NCBI GenBank assembly: GCA_023150835.1
Contig: JAKLKB010000005.1
Coordinates: 30,992-94,991, forward strand
From: Myxococcota bacterium
GTDB lineage: Bacteria > Myxococcota_C > UBA6777
Reading direction: 5' to 3'
Length of the DNA: 64,000 bases
Shown: positions 8,733 to 18,100 of the stretch, in pieces
How the letters are laid out: each line of letters begins with the position of its first letter
How positions within the stretch are numbered: the first letter of the stretch is position 1
Position numbers and translations under genes: made by a program
The notes under the pieces: model-generated
Seen by the model: the letters and a program-made list of their open reading frames with translations, nothing else
Told to the model about the DNA's origin: nothing
Databases searched by the model: none

Positions 8733-10382
8733 GTGCCTTCGAGACGTTTGCTTTTGTACTCATTGTTGCTTGTTTGCCTTTGTACCACTCCGCTTTTCCT
8801 CGGATGCGAAACCTATATGGCGATCTCTCAAGATCCGACCCAACGCCCAAAAACCGAACCCATCGCCTCGATCGAACCCCCCCCCGAAGAGATCCCCCCC
8901 GAAGAACCTCCCCCCGAAGAACCCGAATGTACCGACGGTGTCCGTGAGTCTTGCGAAACAGGAGAACCCGGTGTCTGCGCACCCGGCGAACGCCTCTGCA
9001 ACAACGGACGCTTTGGCCCTTGCAAACGTCTCCAAGAACCCAGCGCGGAAATATGCGACAACCTCGACAACGATTGCGACGGAAAAACCGACGAAGACCT
9101 CCAACGTAGCTGCTACACAGGCCCCCCCGAAACCCGACAAATCGGCGACTGCCGCGATGGAATCCAAGTCTGCAACTCTGGACAATGGGGCCCCTGCCTC
9201 GGCGATATCTTGCCCAAAGAAGAGATCTGCGACAACCGCGACAACGACTGCGACGGCTTTATCGACGAGTACCTCCCGATCCAACAAATCGGCACCGTTC
9301 GCAACTACTCGAATCTCGGCGATTATAGCCACTTGTACATGGTCTCCACACCCAACGGCTATGCCTTCGGTTGGTCCGAACGCGCTCAAAGCGAGATGAC
9401 GGGGCAGATCCGCGTCACAGGCGTCCGCCCCGACGGCGACCGCGAAGGCTCCGACTGGCCCGTCACCAAAGAAGGAGAACGCGGGAATATTCACGGCCTC
9501 GCATGGATGGGCAAAGGCTTTGCCGTCGCATGGGATACAGACCAATCGCGTGGACGCGATATCTCCGATGCGTATATAGGAACCTTTAACCCCAACGGCA
9601 GTCGATTACGCGGCCCCTTGATGCTTGAACAAGGCGGACGTGCCGCCAACACAGGCGTGACCTACGGTGCGGGCCTTTTAAGCGTTGGCTGGATCCGCTA
9701 CCTCGACGAATCTAGCGGATACATACGCCTCCAACTCTTTGACACCGATCTCAAACCCCAAGGCGAGATCACCCCCATCCAGCCCGAATACGCGCTGCTT
9801 CCTCAAAACTCTCCTTTCCCCGCCATGGCTTTCAGCGGAAACCAAGTCGCCGTTTCTTGGTGCGCTCCCCAACGAAAACTCAAACTCGGACTCTTCGACA
9901 ACAAGGGCAAACCCACCAACACCTTCTTCGATATCCCCAACGCAGGGATCGCTCCTGCCGACCCCGCCATCACGGGCTACAACGACGGCTACCTCCTGCT
10001 GTGGACCGACCTCAACAGCAACCCACCCGGCGCTCTCTACGCACAACGCCTCGACCGACAAGGCCGCACCGTCGGCACACGCCAAACCCTCAGCAACGAA
10101 GGCAGCCGCACCCCCACCCTCCAAGTCACCTCCTTTGGTGCGGTCGTCGCGTGGTATCAAGAACAGGCTCGCGGATTGGGCGTCTCCATCGGTCGCGTCG
10201 ACCGCGACGGAAAACTCCTTGCCCCTGCTTCTTGGTTCTCTGTCCCCAACATCCAACCCTACATCACGATGGCTTGGACTGATCTCGGAAAAGGCTCTGG
10301 ACGCGGTGCCATCGCTTGGATAGAACGCGAACAACGACTCAATGTCGATCGCATCATGGTTGCCCCCCTCGGCTGTCGCTAA
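8733..10382 (+). CDS. MopE-like lipoprotein with two DNDCDG repeats
   Basis: I chose GTG 8733 (549 aa): GAGGTG lies upstream and this start gives a compact signal peptide with a lipobox LFLGC (Cys about residue 25). Next comes a Pro/Glu-rich spacer and then two Cys-rich modules. Each has a segment like CNNGRFGPC or CNSGQWGPC and ends in DNLDNDCDGKTDE or DNRDNDCDGFIDE, the putative metal-binding repeat seen in MopE-related proteins of deltaproteobacteria. The remaining 350 residues are beta-rich, probably a propeller-like domain. It should be a surface or periplasmic lipoprotein; calcium binding by the Asp clusters is inferred from the family. A downstream gene follows after 35 bp and is likely cotranscribed. 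Confidence 0.88.
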   Translation: MPSRRLLLYSLLLVCLCTTPLFLGCETYMAISQDPTQRPKTEPIASIEPPPEEIPPEEPPPEEPECTDGVRESCETGEPGVCAPGERLCNNGRFGPCKRLQEPSAEICDNLDNDCDGKTDEDLQRSCYTGPPETRQIGDCRDGIQVCNSGQWGPCLGDILPKEEICDNRDNDCDGFIDEYLPIQQIGTVRNYSNLGDYSHLYMVSTPNGYAFGWSERAQSEMTGQIRVTGVRPDGDREGSDWPVTKEGERGNIHGLAWMGKGFAVAWDTDQSRGRDISDAYIGTFNPNGSRLRGPLMLEQGGRAANTGVTYGAGLLSVGWIRYLDESSGYIRLQLFDTDLKPQGEITPIQPEYALLPQNSPFPAMAFSGNQVAVSWCAPQRKLKLGLFDNKGKPTNTFFDIPNAGIAPADPAITGYNDGYLLLWTDLNSNPPGALYAQRLDRQGRTVGTRQTLSNEGSRTPTLQVTSFGAVVAWYQEQARGLGVSIGRVDRDGKLLAPASWFSVPNIQPYITMAWTDLGKGSGRGAIAWIEREQRLNVDRIMVAPLGCR

Positions 10383-10417
10383 TCCTCCTAAACAACCTCC
10401 GCCTTTTGGAGACGGCA

Positions 10418-11998
10418 TTGAATCGCTCTTCTCTCACTCGAACGCTCGTCCTCCTCGCTTCTTTTCTCTTGTCCTTCACCTTTTGGCAGATCCTCTCCAG
10501 TTGGCATCACCGAGTCCCCCCAAACGAAACGGTCTGGGGCCTGTTTCAAGGAGATATGCCCACCTATCTCGCCAACGCACGCGCCACTTCCCCGCGCTTC
10601 TTCCACCTCACCTACGCAAGCCCCCTCGATATCTCTCCCCAAAAACACGATTACCTCACCCAGCTTCCCATCTCTTTGCTTTCGCTCTTGTTGAAAGCGG
10701 GCCTTAGCGAAAGCCAATCCAACCAGTTCCTCACTTTGTTCTTTGGAACGCTCATGTTCTTCGGCCTGTTTTTTTTGATCGAGAACACACTCCAACACCA
10801 AACCTTTCGCATCCTCCTGTTTTTCCTTCTGTCTTTTGGCGGTGGACTCGCTTGGCTTTCGAGTCTCCTTCGATCGGATGTCGGCTTTTGGGCGGGCATC
10901 CGTTTTTTTGAACACAACTACTACTGGTGGTTTTTTAATCTGTTCCGCAACTTGCTCTACCCCCTCGAACTGATCCACCACTGCATCTTTTTTTGGTATT
11001 TGTTGTGCTTAATCAATCGCCAATGGCTCCCTGCCAACGGCCTCCTTGTGCTTGCTTTGTTGAGCAATCCTTTTTTAGCCGCGCACTTGATCTTGATCCA
11101 CGCGCTCACAGCGATGTTCGACGCCACCTCCTCGTGGCTCAAAAAATCCGCTAGTCTTCCTCTTGTCCTTTTGTGGGTCCTCTATTACACTCTCCTCTTG
11201 CCCTCAAGCCCCACATTCCACAGCCTGATCTCACAACACGCAACAGCCTACAAAACCCCCATGCAGTGGGCTGATCTCTTCCAAGCCTATGGGTTTTCAA
11301 CCCTCGCTTTTCTTTTGTTCTTGGATCGATCGTTTGTTCGGGCCGTTTGGGCCGAATGGGTATTGATCCCCATCGTCGCTATGGCTCTCGTCACTTTCGC
11401 TTTGGTACACCATTCTCGCCTGCCCTTTCTCCACGCCGTTCAACCGCTTCATTTCAGCCGAGGATATCTCTTCGTCAGTTTGTGGTTGCTCCTCTTCAGT
11501 TGGATTGAATTTCGTACTCGACAAGGACATCTCCAAAAATCATTCTCTCTGTTTTTGCTCACGATGTTCCTTCTGAGTGCTTTGCCCGACAACCTTTCGT
11601 TCGCCCGCGATATGTACTTGATCAAGCCTGACTCTCCCCTCCTTGTTTGGGATTCCGGCAGAAACACGGTGCTGCGCTTCGTCAAAAATCTACCCCCCAA
11701 AACAAAGATCCTTGCCACAGATCTCACACTCAACCGCCAGATCAGCGCGATGACGGATCACGTTGTTCTTTTTGGCACGCCTTACACGACCCCCCATTTT
11801 CAACTCCGAATGCAAAAAACCATCGAATTCCTCGCCAACGGCGGTGTCGGCAGCCTCTCCTTGCCCTCCGCTTGGTGTCCCGATCTGATCATCGCTCCCA
11901 AAAACCCCGATATCCTCGCACGCCTTGATCGCTCCCTTTGGGAACACTTCCCGCTCTCGCCTTCTTGGAACATCTACCTCAAAAAAGCCCCCCGCTAA
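10418..11998 (+). CDS. Polytopic membrane protein, GT-C glycosyltransferase-like
   Basis: I chose TTG 10418 (526 aa) because GGAG is 7 nt upstream and it lies just after the stop of the lipoprotein gene; longer frames overlap that gene. Residue 10 onward is a first transmembrane helix, then a large loop with QGDMPTYLANAR. About ten more hydrophobic helices follow, and a C-terminal soluble part of about 110 residues. An acidic residue in the first outer loop and a soluble C-terminal domain are the layout of GT-C glycosyltransferases that use lipid-linked sugars. I see no diagnostic motif, so this is a topology-based suggestion. Specific sugar and acceptor are unknown. Confidence 0.75.
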   Translation: MNRSSLTRTLVLLASFLLSFTFWQILSSWHHRVPPNETVWGLFQGDMPTYLANARATSPRFFHLTYASPLDISPQKHDYLTQLPISLLSLLLKAGLSESQSNQFLTLFFGTLMFFGLFFLIENTLQHQTFRILLFFLLSFGGGLAWLSSLLRSDVGFWAGIRFFEHNYYWWFFNLFRNLLYPLELIHHCIFFWYLLCLINRQWLPANGLLVLALLSNPFLAAHLILIHALTAMFDATSSWLKKSASLPLVLLWVLYYTLLLPSSPTFHSLISQHATAYKTPMQWADLFQAYGFSTLAFLLFLDRSFVRAVWAEWVLIPIVAMALVTFALVHHSRLPFLHAVQPLHFSRGYLFVSLWLLLFSWIEFRTRQGHLQKSFSLFLLTMFLLSALPDNLSFARDMYLIKPDSPLLVWDSGRNTVLRFVKNLPPKTKILATDLTLNRQISAMTDHVVLFGTPYTTPHFQLRMQKTIEFLANGGVGSLSLPSAWCPDLIIAPKNPDILARLDRSLWEHFPLSPSWNIYLKKAPR

Positions 11999-12122
11999 CC
12001 CACCTCAAAGAACCCCCCCCCTCGCTCCAACCGCCCCCACTCTACACCTTTGAGCATGGGCAATCCCAGCGGCTCGCTTTTCCATCTCCTCGCTCCAACC
12101 GCTCTCACTCCGACCTACACCC

Positions 12123-12875
12123 TCAAGGTGCAAAAGACGACAGCGGACTGCGTTTTCGTGGGGCGGCGATGCGTGCGGTCATACGCCCACCACAGCAGCG
12201 CACGTTGTTGTGCGCAACACAAGCGAAACGGCCTTGGTTGCGCTTCGAACACCGATAACGCCACGCAGCCATCCACACCACTTGACGCCCTTTGCACTGG
12301 CGCGAAGCATGGCGACGTGCGGTTTGGCGGGCTTGTTTTTGTGCGGTTTCTTTGTTTCGATCGCGCCCAACGCCACGCAGAGCTTTTGGGCGTGTACACG
12401 CCCCACCGCGAAGACTCATCCGACGAATCGGCCTTTGCAACAGCTTCCGTTCGCGTCGAGAGATGCGTGCCACAAGGCGTTTCCGAACGCTCCCTTTGCG
12501 CTGCACGACTACTTTGCGCACAACACGACGCTTTCGAGCGTTTCTTTTGCGCTGTGCAAGCATCTTCCGCTTGGATTGACGCGGGCCGCACACAAAGCGC
12601 CGCTTTACCACACAGATCACCCGCCCTTTTTGGGTACGGCATTGCTGCCGCCATACCCCCGCCACGCTGGCTCCCTGTTTTCCGCAACGTTCCCTCGCCG
12701 CAACAAGCACGCGTTGTCGAGCGCGCTTGACGGTATGCGCGCTGTTTCGACCTTCAACACTCCGTGTCACAACAAAAGCCTTCCCTGCTTTCTTGGGGGA
12801 CGCGACCGCTTGACTCCCCCACCCGATCGCACACAAACACAAACACAACCAACCGCTTCTCCAACGCTTCTCCAT
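12123..12875 (-). CDS. Secreted, strongly basic Arg/Lys-rich protein (250 aa)
   Basis: ATG 12875 is preceded by a near-perfect Shine-Dalgarno GAGGAGG at 9 nt. Residues 1-26 form a signal peptide ending in AVAS. The mature part is extremely rich in Arg and Lys with runs such as KRKMLAQRKRNARKRR, and has about ten scattered Cys. The very high predicted pI suggests binding to nucleic acid, LPS or another polyanion after export. No family is recognised. The good signal peptide and Shine-Dalgarno make this a real gene despite odd composition. It converges on the membrane protein gene and diverges from the FHA gene. Confidence 0.65.
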   Translation of the reverse strand: MEKRWRSGWLCLCLCAIGWGSQAVASPKKAGKAFVVTRSVEGRNSAHTVKRARQRVLVAARERCGKQGASVAGVWRQQCRTQKGRVICVVKRRFVCGPRQSKRKMLAQRKRNARKRRVVRKVVVQRKGSVRKRLVARISRRERKLLQRPIRRMSLRGGACTRPKALRGVGRDRNKETAQKQARQTARRHASRQCKGRQVVWMAAWRYRCSKRNQGRFACVAHNNVRCCGGRMTARIAAPRKRSPLSSFAP

Positions 12876-12893
12876 CGCCCAAAGCCTCCTCAC

Positions 12894-13095
12894 AACGATA
12901 TACGAAAGATGTGTAAACAAAGGGTAGGTGCGATCCGCTGTAGACGCCCTGTTCTTGGGCAGCCACAGGGGGATGCCCGTGCATATGTCGGCACACACCC
13001 TGCGGATTTCGTGCAACGCTCCACATAGACGCACTGTTCTTGGGCAGCTGCCCCTACATGTCGGCACACACCCTGCGGATTCCGTACAACGCTCC
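12894..13095. repeat. Dispersed GGGCAGCC-type repeat, tandem pair
   Basis: Two related units lie side by side at 12942-13023 and 13027-13095; the second lacks about 14 bp inside. Both contain CTGTTCTTGGGCAGC, a hairpin-forming GGGCAGCCacaggggGATGCCC or shortened form, then TGTCGGCACACACCCTGCGGATT. The left edge ACGATATACGAAAGATGTGT closely resembles the left edge of the repeat at 28131. It fills most of the divergent space 12876-13262, which otherwise holds the FHA gene promoter. Confidence 0.8.
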
Positions 13096-13203
13096 AAAAC
13101 TCGCAAACCCCATCCCAACGAACCGAACGAGGCCATACATCACCTCACCCATCAAACGGCAGAAAACCACACGCCCGCTCGTTTCACAAATTTTCGGAAC
13201 GTC

Positions 13204-13233
13204 TTGGCGCATCCCAACGAAACGTGCTAGGAT
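13204..13233 (+). promoter_or_regulatory. Sigma70-type promoter for the FHA gene
   Basis: TTGGCG (13204-13209), an 18-bp spacer ending TGC (extended -10), then TAGGAT (13228-13233). It is 30 bp before the GTG start of the FHA gene. The same TGC-TAG -10 form recurs before several other genes in the window. Confidence 0.45.
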
Positions 13234-13262
13234 GCGGGCCTCCCAAGGGAAGGAGCTTGAAC

Positions 13263-15107
13263 GTGCCAAAGTTGGATATCAGGATAGGCCATCACGCAAG
13301 ACAGCAAGTGGATATCAACAAACCGCAGATCTGGATCGGCAGCGACGAAAGCTGCGATGTTTTTTTGCGCGAACCCGGTGTCTCGCGTTTTCATGCACAA
13401 CTGCACGTGGACGAACAAGGCCGATTCTGGCTCCAAGACGCAGGTGGTAGCTTTGGAACGCTGCTCAATGGCCGCGATATCGAGCGAGAACAACTTTTTG
13501 AAGGCGACGAGATCACCCTCGGTCGGATCAAGATCCTTTTCCACGAAGAAGGCGCTCCCTACCGCAGCGGCCTTTCCCTCCCCCCCCAGATCGCAGGACT
13601 CCAACTCCCCGCACCCGCACCTCATCCACCACATCCACTAGGTTCCTTGCCTCCCGCACTGCGCGATGCATCCCTCCATTCATCCCCACCACTCGGCTCT
13701 TTGTTTCCTCCTGAACCCCACGAACAAAATATGCTGCCTCCATCCAAATCCACCGCACAAAGCGCATCATCTCCATCCGAACCCACCGCACAAAGCGCAT
13801 CATCTCCACCCGAATCAACCGCACAAAGCGCATCTCTTCCACCCGAATCCACCGAGCAAGACGATATCGCGATGCTTCACGATTTTGCATACGATGCCGA
13901 TCTTCCCGAAACAACCGAATCTTCCGCTCCATCGCCGCTTTCGCTGTTATCTGCCGACGAACTCCCTGCTCCACCACCCACTTCGCCTTCTTCTTCGATC
14001 TGGCCAGAAGCCTCGGAGCTTGCAACCAATTTGCCCACCCATGCCTTTACTCAGACCAGCGAAGCAGAACCAGAAGCCTCGGAGCTTGCGACCGATTTGT
14101 CCGATCATCACTTTACCAAAAACAACGAAACCGTGATCACCGCCTATCCATCGGCCTCAACAGCAGACGACTCACACGCTTTTTTAGATGGACTGATGTC
14201 CTCTGTGCCTTCGATCCAAGATCTGGATCGAGACTTTGATGCTGTGATGTCGAACCTGCCGCACACTTCGATCTCTCCACTTGCTAATCCTCAAAAAAGC
14301 CCTTCTTTCGGTGCTTTTGCACAAGCCATCCAGCCCTACATACAGCCCCAAAGCTTTCACCACGATCCACACGGGATCGTTCTTCCTATCCAAGAAGAAG
14401 ATATCCCCGCTCACCCCTCCCGCGTTTCATCCACACACACCCAAGACACCCAAGACGCCCAAGATATCTGGCAAAAAGAGCAAACAGCTTTGGGGCTGTT
14501 TCCGTCTTCGCTCTCCAACGAAACAGCCAGCTACGGACTGTTTCCTTCCGCAGAAGATCGCACACAACCTGCCGCCCACGCGCCTCCGCATCTCTTGGCT
14601 CCGCCCTCGGCCCAAACAAGCCCCTTGTCTTTGAATGAAACGATCGCGCATATACTTTCGCACGCACCACAAAGCCGCCACGAACTCTCGTCGTCTTTTC
14701 ACAAAGGCGACGTCTGGGCAAGCGAGGCGGATCGGCTGCGTGGCCTTCTGCGACAACGCGAAGAAGAAACCTCCACACTCCAAGAACGCCTTCGCCTTCA
14801 AGCCCAACAACACCGAGATCTGATGAACACCACGCTCCAACGGTACCGCGAAGAAAATGAACAACTTCAACGACAGATCGCGTTCTACGATCAAATGCGC
14901 CTCGAACAAACCCAGATGCTCCAAGCTCTCCACGATCTCGAAGAGGCGAAACAACGGCTCCTTGAAGAAAATCAGCGCCTACGTGCTGAAAACCAAGCAT
15001 GGCGCGAAGACGCGAAGACGCGAAGACAACAGCCTCCACACGCTCCGACTTCTCCTGACAACCCCCTGAATCACGGGTTGCCGCCGCAAGCAGCAAAGAA
15101 CTCATGA
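13263..15107 (+). CDS. FHA-domain protein with long linker and C-terminal coiled coil
   Basis: GTG 13263 (614 aa) has AAGGGAAGGAG 7 nt upstream. Residues about 5-95 are a forkhead-associated domain: IWIGSDESCDVFLREPGVSR (the GxxxxC/N and SR positions that bind phosphothreonine), then FHAQL and GSFGTLLNG. A long Pro/Ser/Ala-rich disordered linker follows, with a Ser-Pro repeat near residues 160-200. Residues about 490-595 are a charged heptad-rich coiled coil. The stop overlaps the ATG of the next gene (ATGA), so it is translationally coupled to a kinase. The natural inference is that the FHA domain reads threonines phosphorylated by that kinase. No enzymatic domain is seen. Confidence 0.9.
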   Translation: MPKLDIRIGHHARQQVDINKPQIWIGSDESCDVFLREPGVSRFHAQLHVDEQGRFWLQDAGGSFGTLLNGRDIEREQLFEGDEITLGRIKILFHEEGAPYRSGLSLPPQIAGLQLPAPAPHPPHPLGSLPPALRDASLHSSPPLGSLFPPEPHEQNMLPPSKSTAQSASSPSEPTAQSASSPPESTAQSASLPPESTEQDDIAMLHDFAYDADLPETTESSAPSPLSLLSADELPAPPPTSPSSSIWPEASELATNLPTHAFTQTSEAEPEASELATDLSDHHFTKNNETVITAYPSASTADDSHAFLDGLMSSVPSIQDLDRDFDAVMSNLPHTSISPLANPQKSPSFGAFAQAIQPYIQPQSFHHDPHGIVLPIQEEDIPAHPSRVSSTHTQDTQDAQDIWQKEQTALGLFPSSLSNETASYGLFPSAEDRTQPAAHAPPHLLAPPSAQTSPLSLNETIAHILSHAPQSRHELSSSFHKGDVWASEADRLRGLLRQREEETSTLQERLRLQAQQHRDLMNTTLQRYREENEQLQRQIAFYDQMRLEQTQMLQALHDLEEAKQRLLEENQRLRAENQAWREDAKTRRQQPPHAPTSPDNPLNHGLPPQAAKNS

Positions 15108-18100
15108 CGCAGATATCTTATCAACTGACACAAAAACTGCGCGAAGGCGAAGCCTACAGCACCTATCGCGGGACGGCCTACCTACCTGACGGCAGCCAAC
15201 GCAGCGTCGTCATCAAGCTCTTGCAACCCCGCCTCGCAAGCGACGGCGTGCTGATCTCCCATCTAACGGGCTTTTTGGACGCCTTGCGCAGCTTGATCCA
15301 CAGCAGCCTCGCTCCGATCTGGGACTTTGGACGAGCGGGCGATCTGTTCTTCTTGATCCGCGAATACATCCCGGGTGTTTCGCTCGAACAACTCTTTGGC
15401 CTTGCACAACAAAACAAAGCCTCGATCTCACCGGCCCTTGCGCTGTATCTCGCACGCGATATCGCCCAAGCCATCCACCTCATCCACAAGCATCGCGTCC
15501 CGGGCGATCAACCGATCTTTTTGTTTCATGGCGGTTTGACTCCCCAAAACATCATCCTCACGCGCATAGGCGATGTCGTGATCACGGATACCGGCCTTGA
15601 CGTGATCTTCTGGCGCGATGATCTGATCGTCAATGCCCTACGGCAACGCAAACAACCCTATCATCCGCCAGAATACCTCGTCGGACAACGCCCCTTGCGC
15701 CGTGGAGATACCTACAGCGTCGCAGCCCTGCTTTATCAGATGCTTGTCGGACTTCCCCCTCAACAAGCTGCCCAACAGTGGGGACACGCCCAACATTTTG
15801 TCCCACCTTCCAGCCAAAGTCAGCGCGCCACACCCGAACTCGACCAACTCCTCCAACACGCACTCTTCCCACAAGTCGAACAACGCCTCGTCCAAGTCGA
15901 ACTCTTGCTCGACGCCCTCAAGTCGCCTTCCCTGATCCGACAAAAACACCTCGATCGCCGCGAAGCCATGGAATACATCGAGGTCCTTGTCCGCGAAGAA
16001 ACCACCGATCCACCGGCTCTTCAAGAGCCTCTGCTCTTCGGCTACCCTTTTCACATCGAATCGCTACTCCCCCAACGCGACGATCTACCACCACCCCACA
16101 AACGCTACCGCCCACCGCGATTCGAAGACACCGACGCTTTCCATCCGCTCCAAGAAGCCGACACGGAACGCTATCACCCCCATCTTGTCGAAGGAAGAGA
16201 TCTTCCCACCAACCCCGCGCTGCGACCCGCTCCGCTTTCTGTCACCCCCTTGCCTCGCCAAACCTCTTCCCTCGGCAGCGCTCTCTTCGTCTCCCCCGAC
16301 GCACTCGGCCAACCCACCGCCACACCTCGCACCATCTCTTCACCCGCCCAAACCCTCGATGAAAGCATCGATATCGCCGCCCCACTCGATCCCTTCCAAC
16401 AAGAAGAAAACACACACTCCGGCCTTTCTTCCCCCTCAAACGTTGCTCCTCCCCCGCACACACCTTACATCGCCCCTGACGAAGATACGGACTACCACCA
16501 AGGCACCGCCATCGCGCCTGTCCCCCTCCTTCCCACGCCCATCACAGCGCCCACATCCGCATCGGCCTCTACGACCCCCACAGCACCGACCTCTGCGCCC
16601 CAAGCAGAATCCGATTCCAACGAAGAGATCCAAGAACTCGGTAGCTACGAAGACAGCGACGAATACGACTCCAACGAAGAGATCCAAGAACTCGGTAGCT
16701 ACGAAGACAGCGACGAATACGACTCCACAAACCATCACTCCGCAGACACCGCCAAAGACGCCCCTCGTTCGGGCCAATCCACCGAGGGGACCGTTGCCCT
16801 TTCCATCGAAGACGTCGCAGGATACGAAGGCGATACCCTCTACCGCAAAAACGCCAATCCCTTGGTCCCTCCCCAAATAGCCGAAGCCACGACATCGCGA
16901 ACGGCTCCGCTGCCGCCCTCCCCTCATGCCACCACCACACAAACAGCCCCGCTGCCAACAACTTCTCCATCCTCCTCCTCTCCCCCCGTCCCATCGCCTT
17001 CTCCATCCTCCTCTTTGCGCCCCGTCCCATCGCCTCCTCCATCCTCCTCTTTGCACCCCGTCCCATCGCCTTCTTCCGAACCGATCGAAACCTTGGAACC
17101 TCTCGAAGACGAGGACGAAGAAGAAGAACCCAGCGAGTCCACCGTCACCGTCCCTCTCCACCAAGTCCACGGGATCATCGCAGCCCAAAAAGCCGCACAA
17201 ATCCCCTCCGTCCCCACAGACCCATTTCACTCGGCCACACCGCAAGCCTCCGTCGCCCCCACCATCACACCGATGCCCCCACCAAGTCCAGCCGCTTTCG
17301 CCCTCCACAGCGCAGCCGCTTCCTCCACACCCATCAAACCTCCGATCCCCGATATCCCACTCCCACCCCATCTGCTCGCTGGCGCACCAAAAAAGCAAAG
17401 CAGCGATCCCCAACCCACCCAACACTTCGAGCCTCCCGAACCGCCCTCCGATCTCGCCTCTGCCGTTCGCCCGGGACAAGCCATCTTAGAACAACTCGAA
17501 GAAGGCCAAGAACGCTTCGGAAAATTTGTCCTGCTTGGCCGCGTTGCCCTCGGTGGCATGGCCGAAGTCTTCCGAGCTAAGCTCAAACAACCCGATGGTT
17601 CCGAGCACATCGTCGCAGTCAAGCGCATCCTCCCCGAATTCTCTGGCGACGCGAACTTTATCCAAATGTTCAAAGACGAAGCCCGTATCGCAGGCGCTTT
17701 GCTTCATCCCAATATCGTCCAGATCTACGAACTCGGCGAAGTCGACGGCATTTATTTTATCTCGATGGAATACATCGATGGCATCGACCTTGCCCGTGTC
17801 ATCAAGATCCGACGCGCCCTCAATATGCCGATCTCTCCAGAACTCGCGATCGTCATCGGCGTCGGCGTGTGTCGCGCTCTCTTTTACGCACACGAAGAAA
17901 AAGACGCCAACGGCGAACCCCTCAACATGATCCACCGCGACGTCACCCCTCACAACGTCTTAATCAGCCGCAGCGGAGACGTCAAACTGACCGACTTTGG
18001 GATCGCCAAAGCCTCACAAAACCTCGCCGAAACCGCCGTCGGTGAACTCAAGGGCAAACTCTCCTATATGTCCCCCGAACAAGCCGCTGGCTACCCCCTC

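Noticed and set aside
16436-17479. 347-codon minus-strand Gly/Asp-rich frame
   Set aside because: Complement of the Pro/Ser-rich kinase linker.
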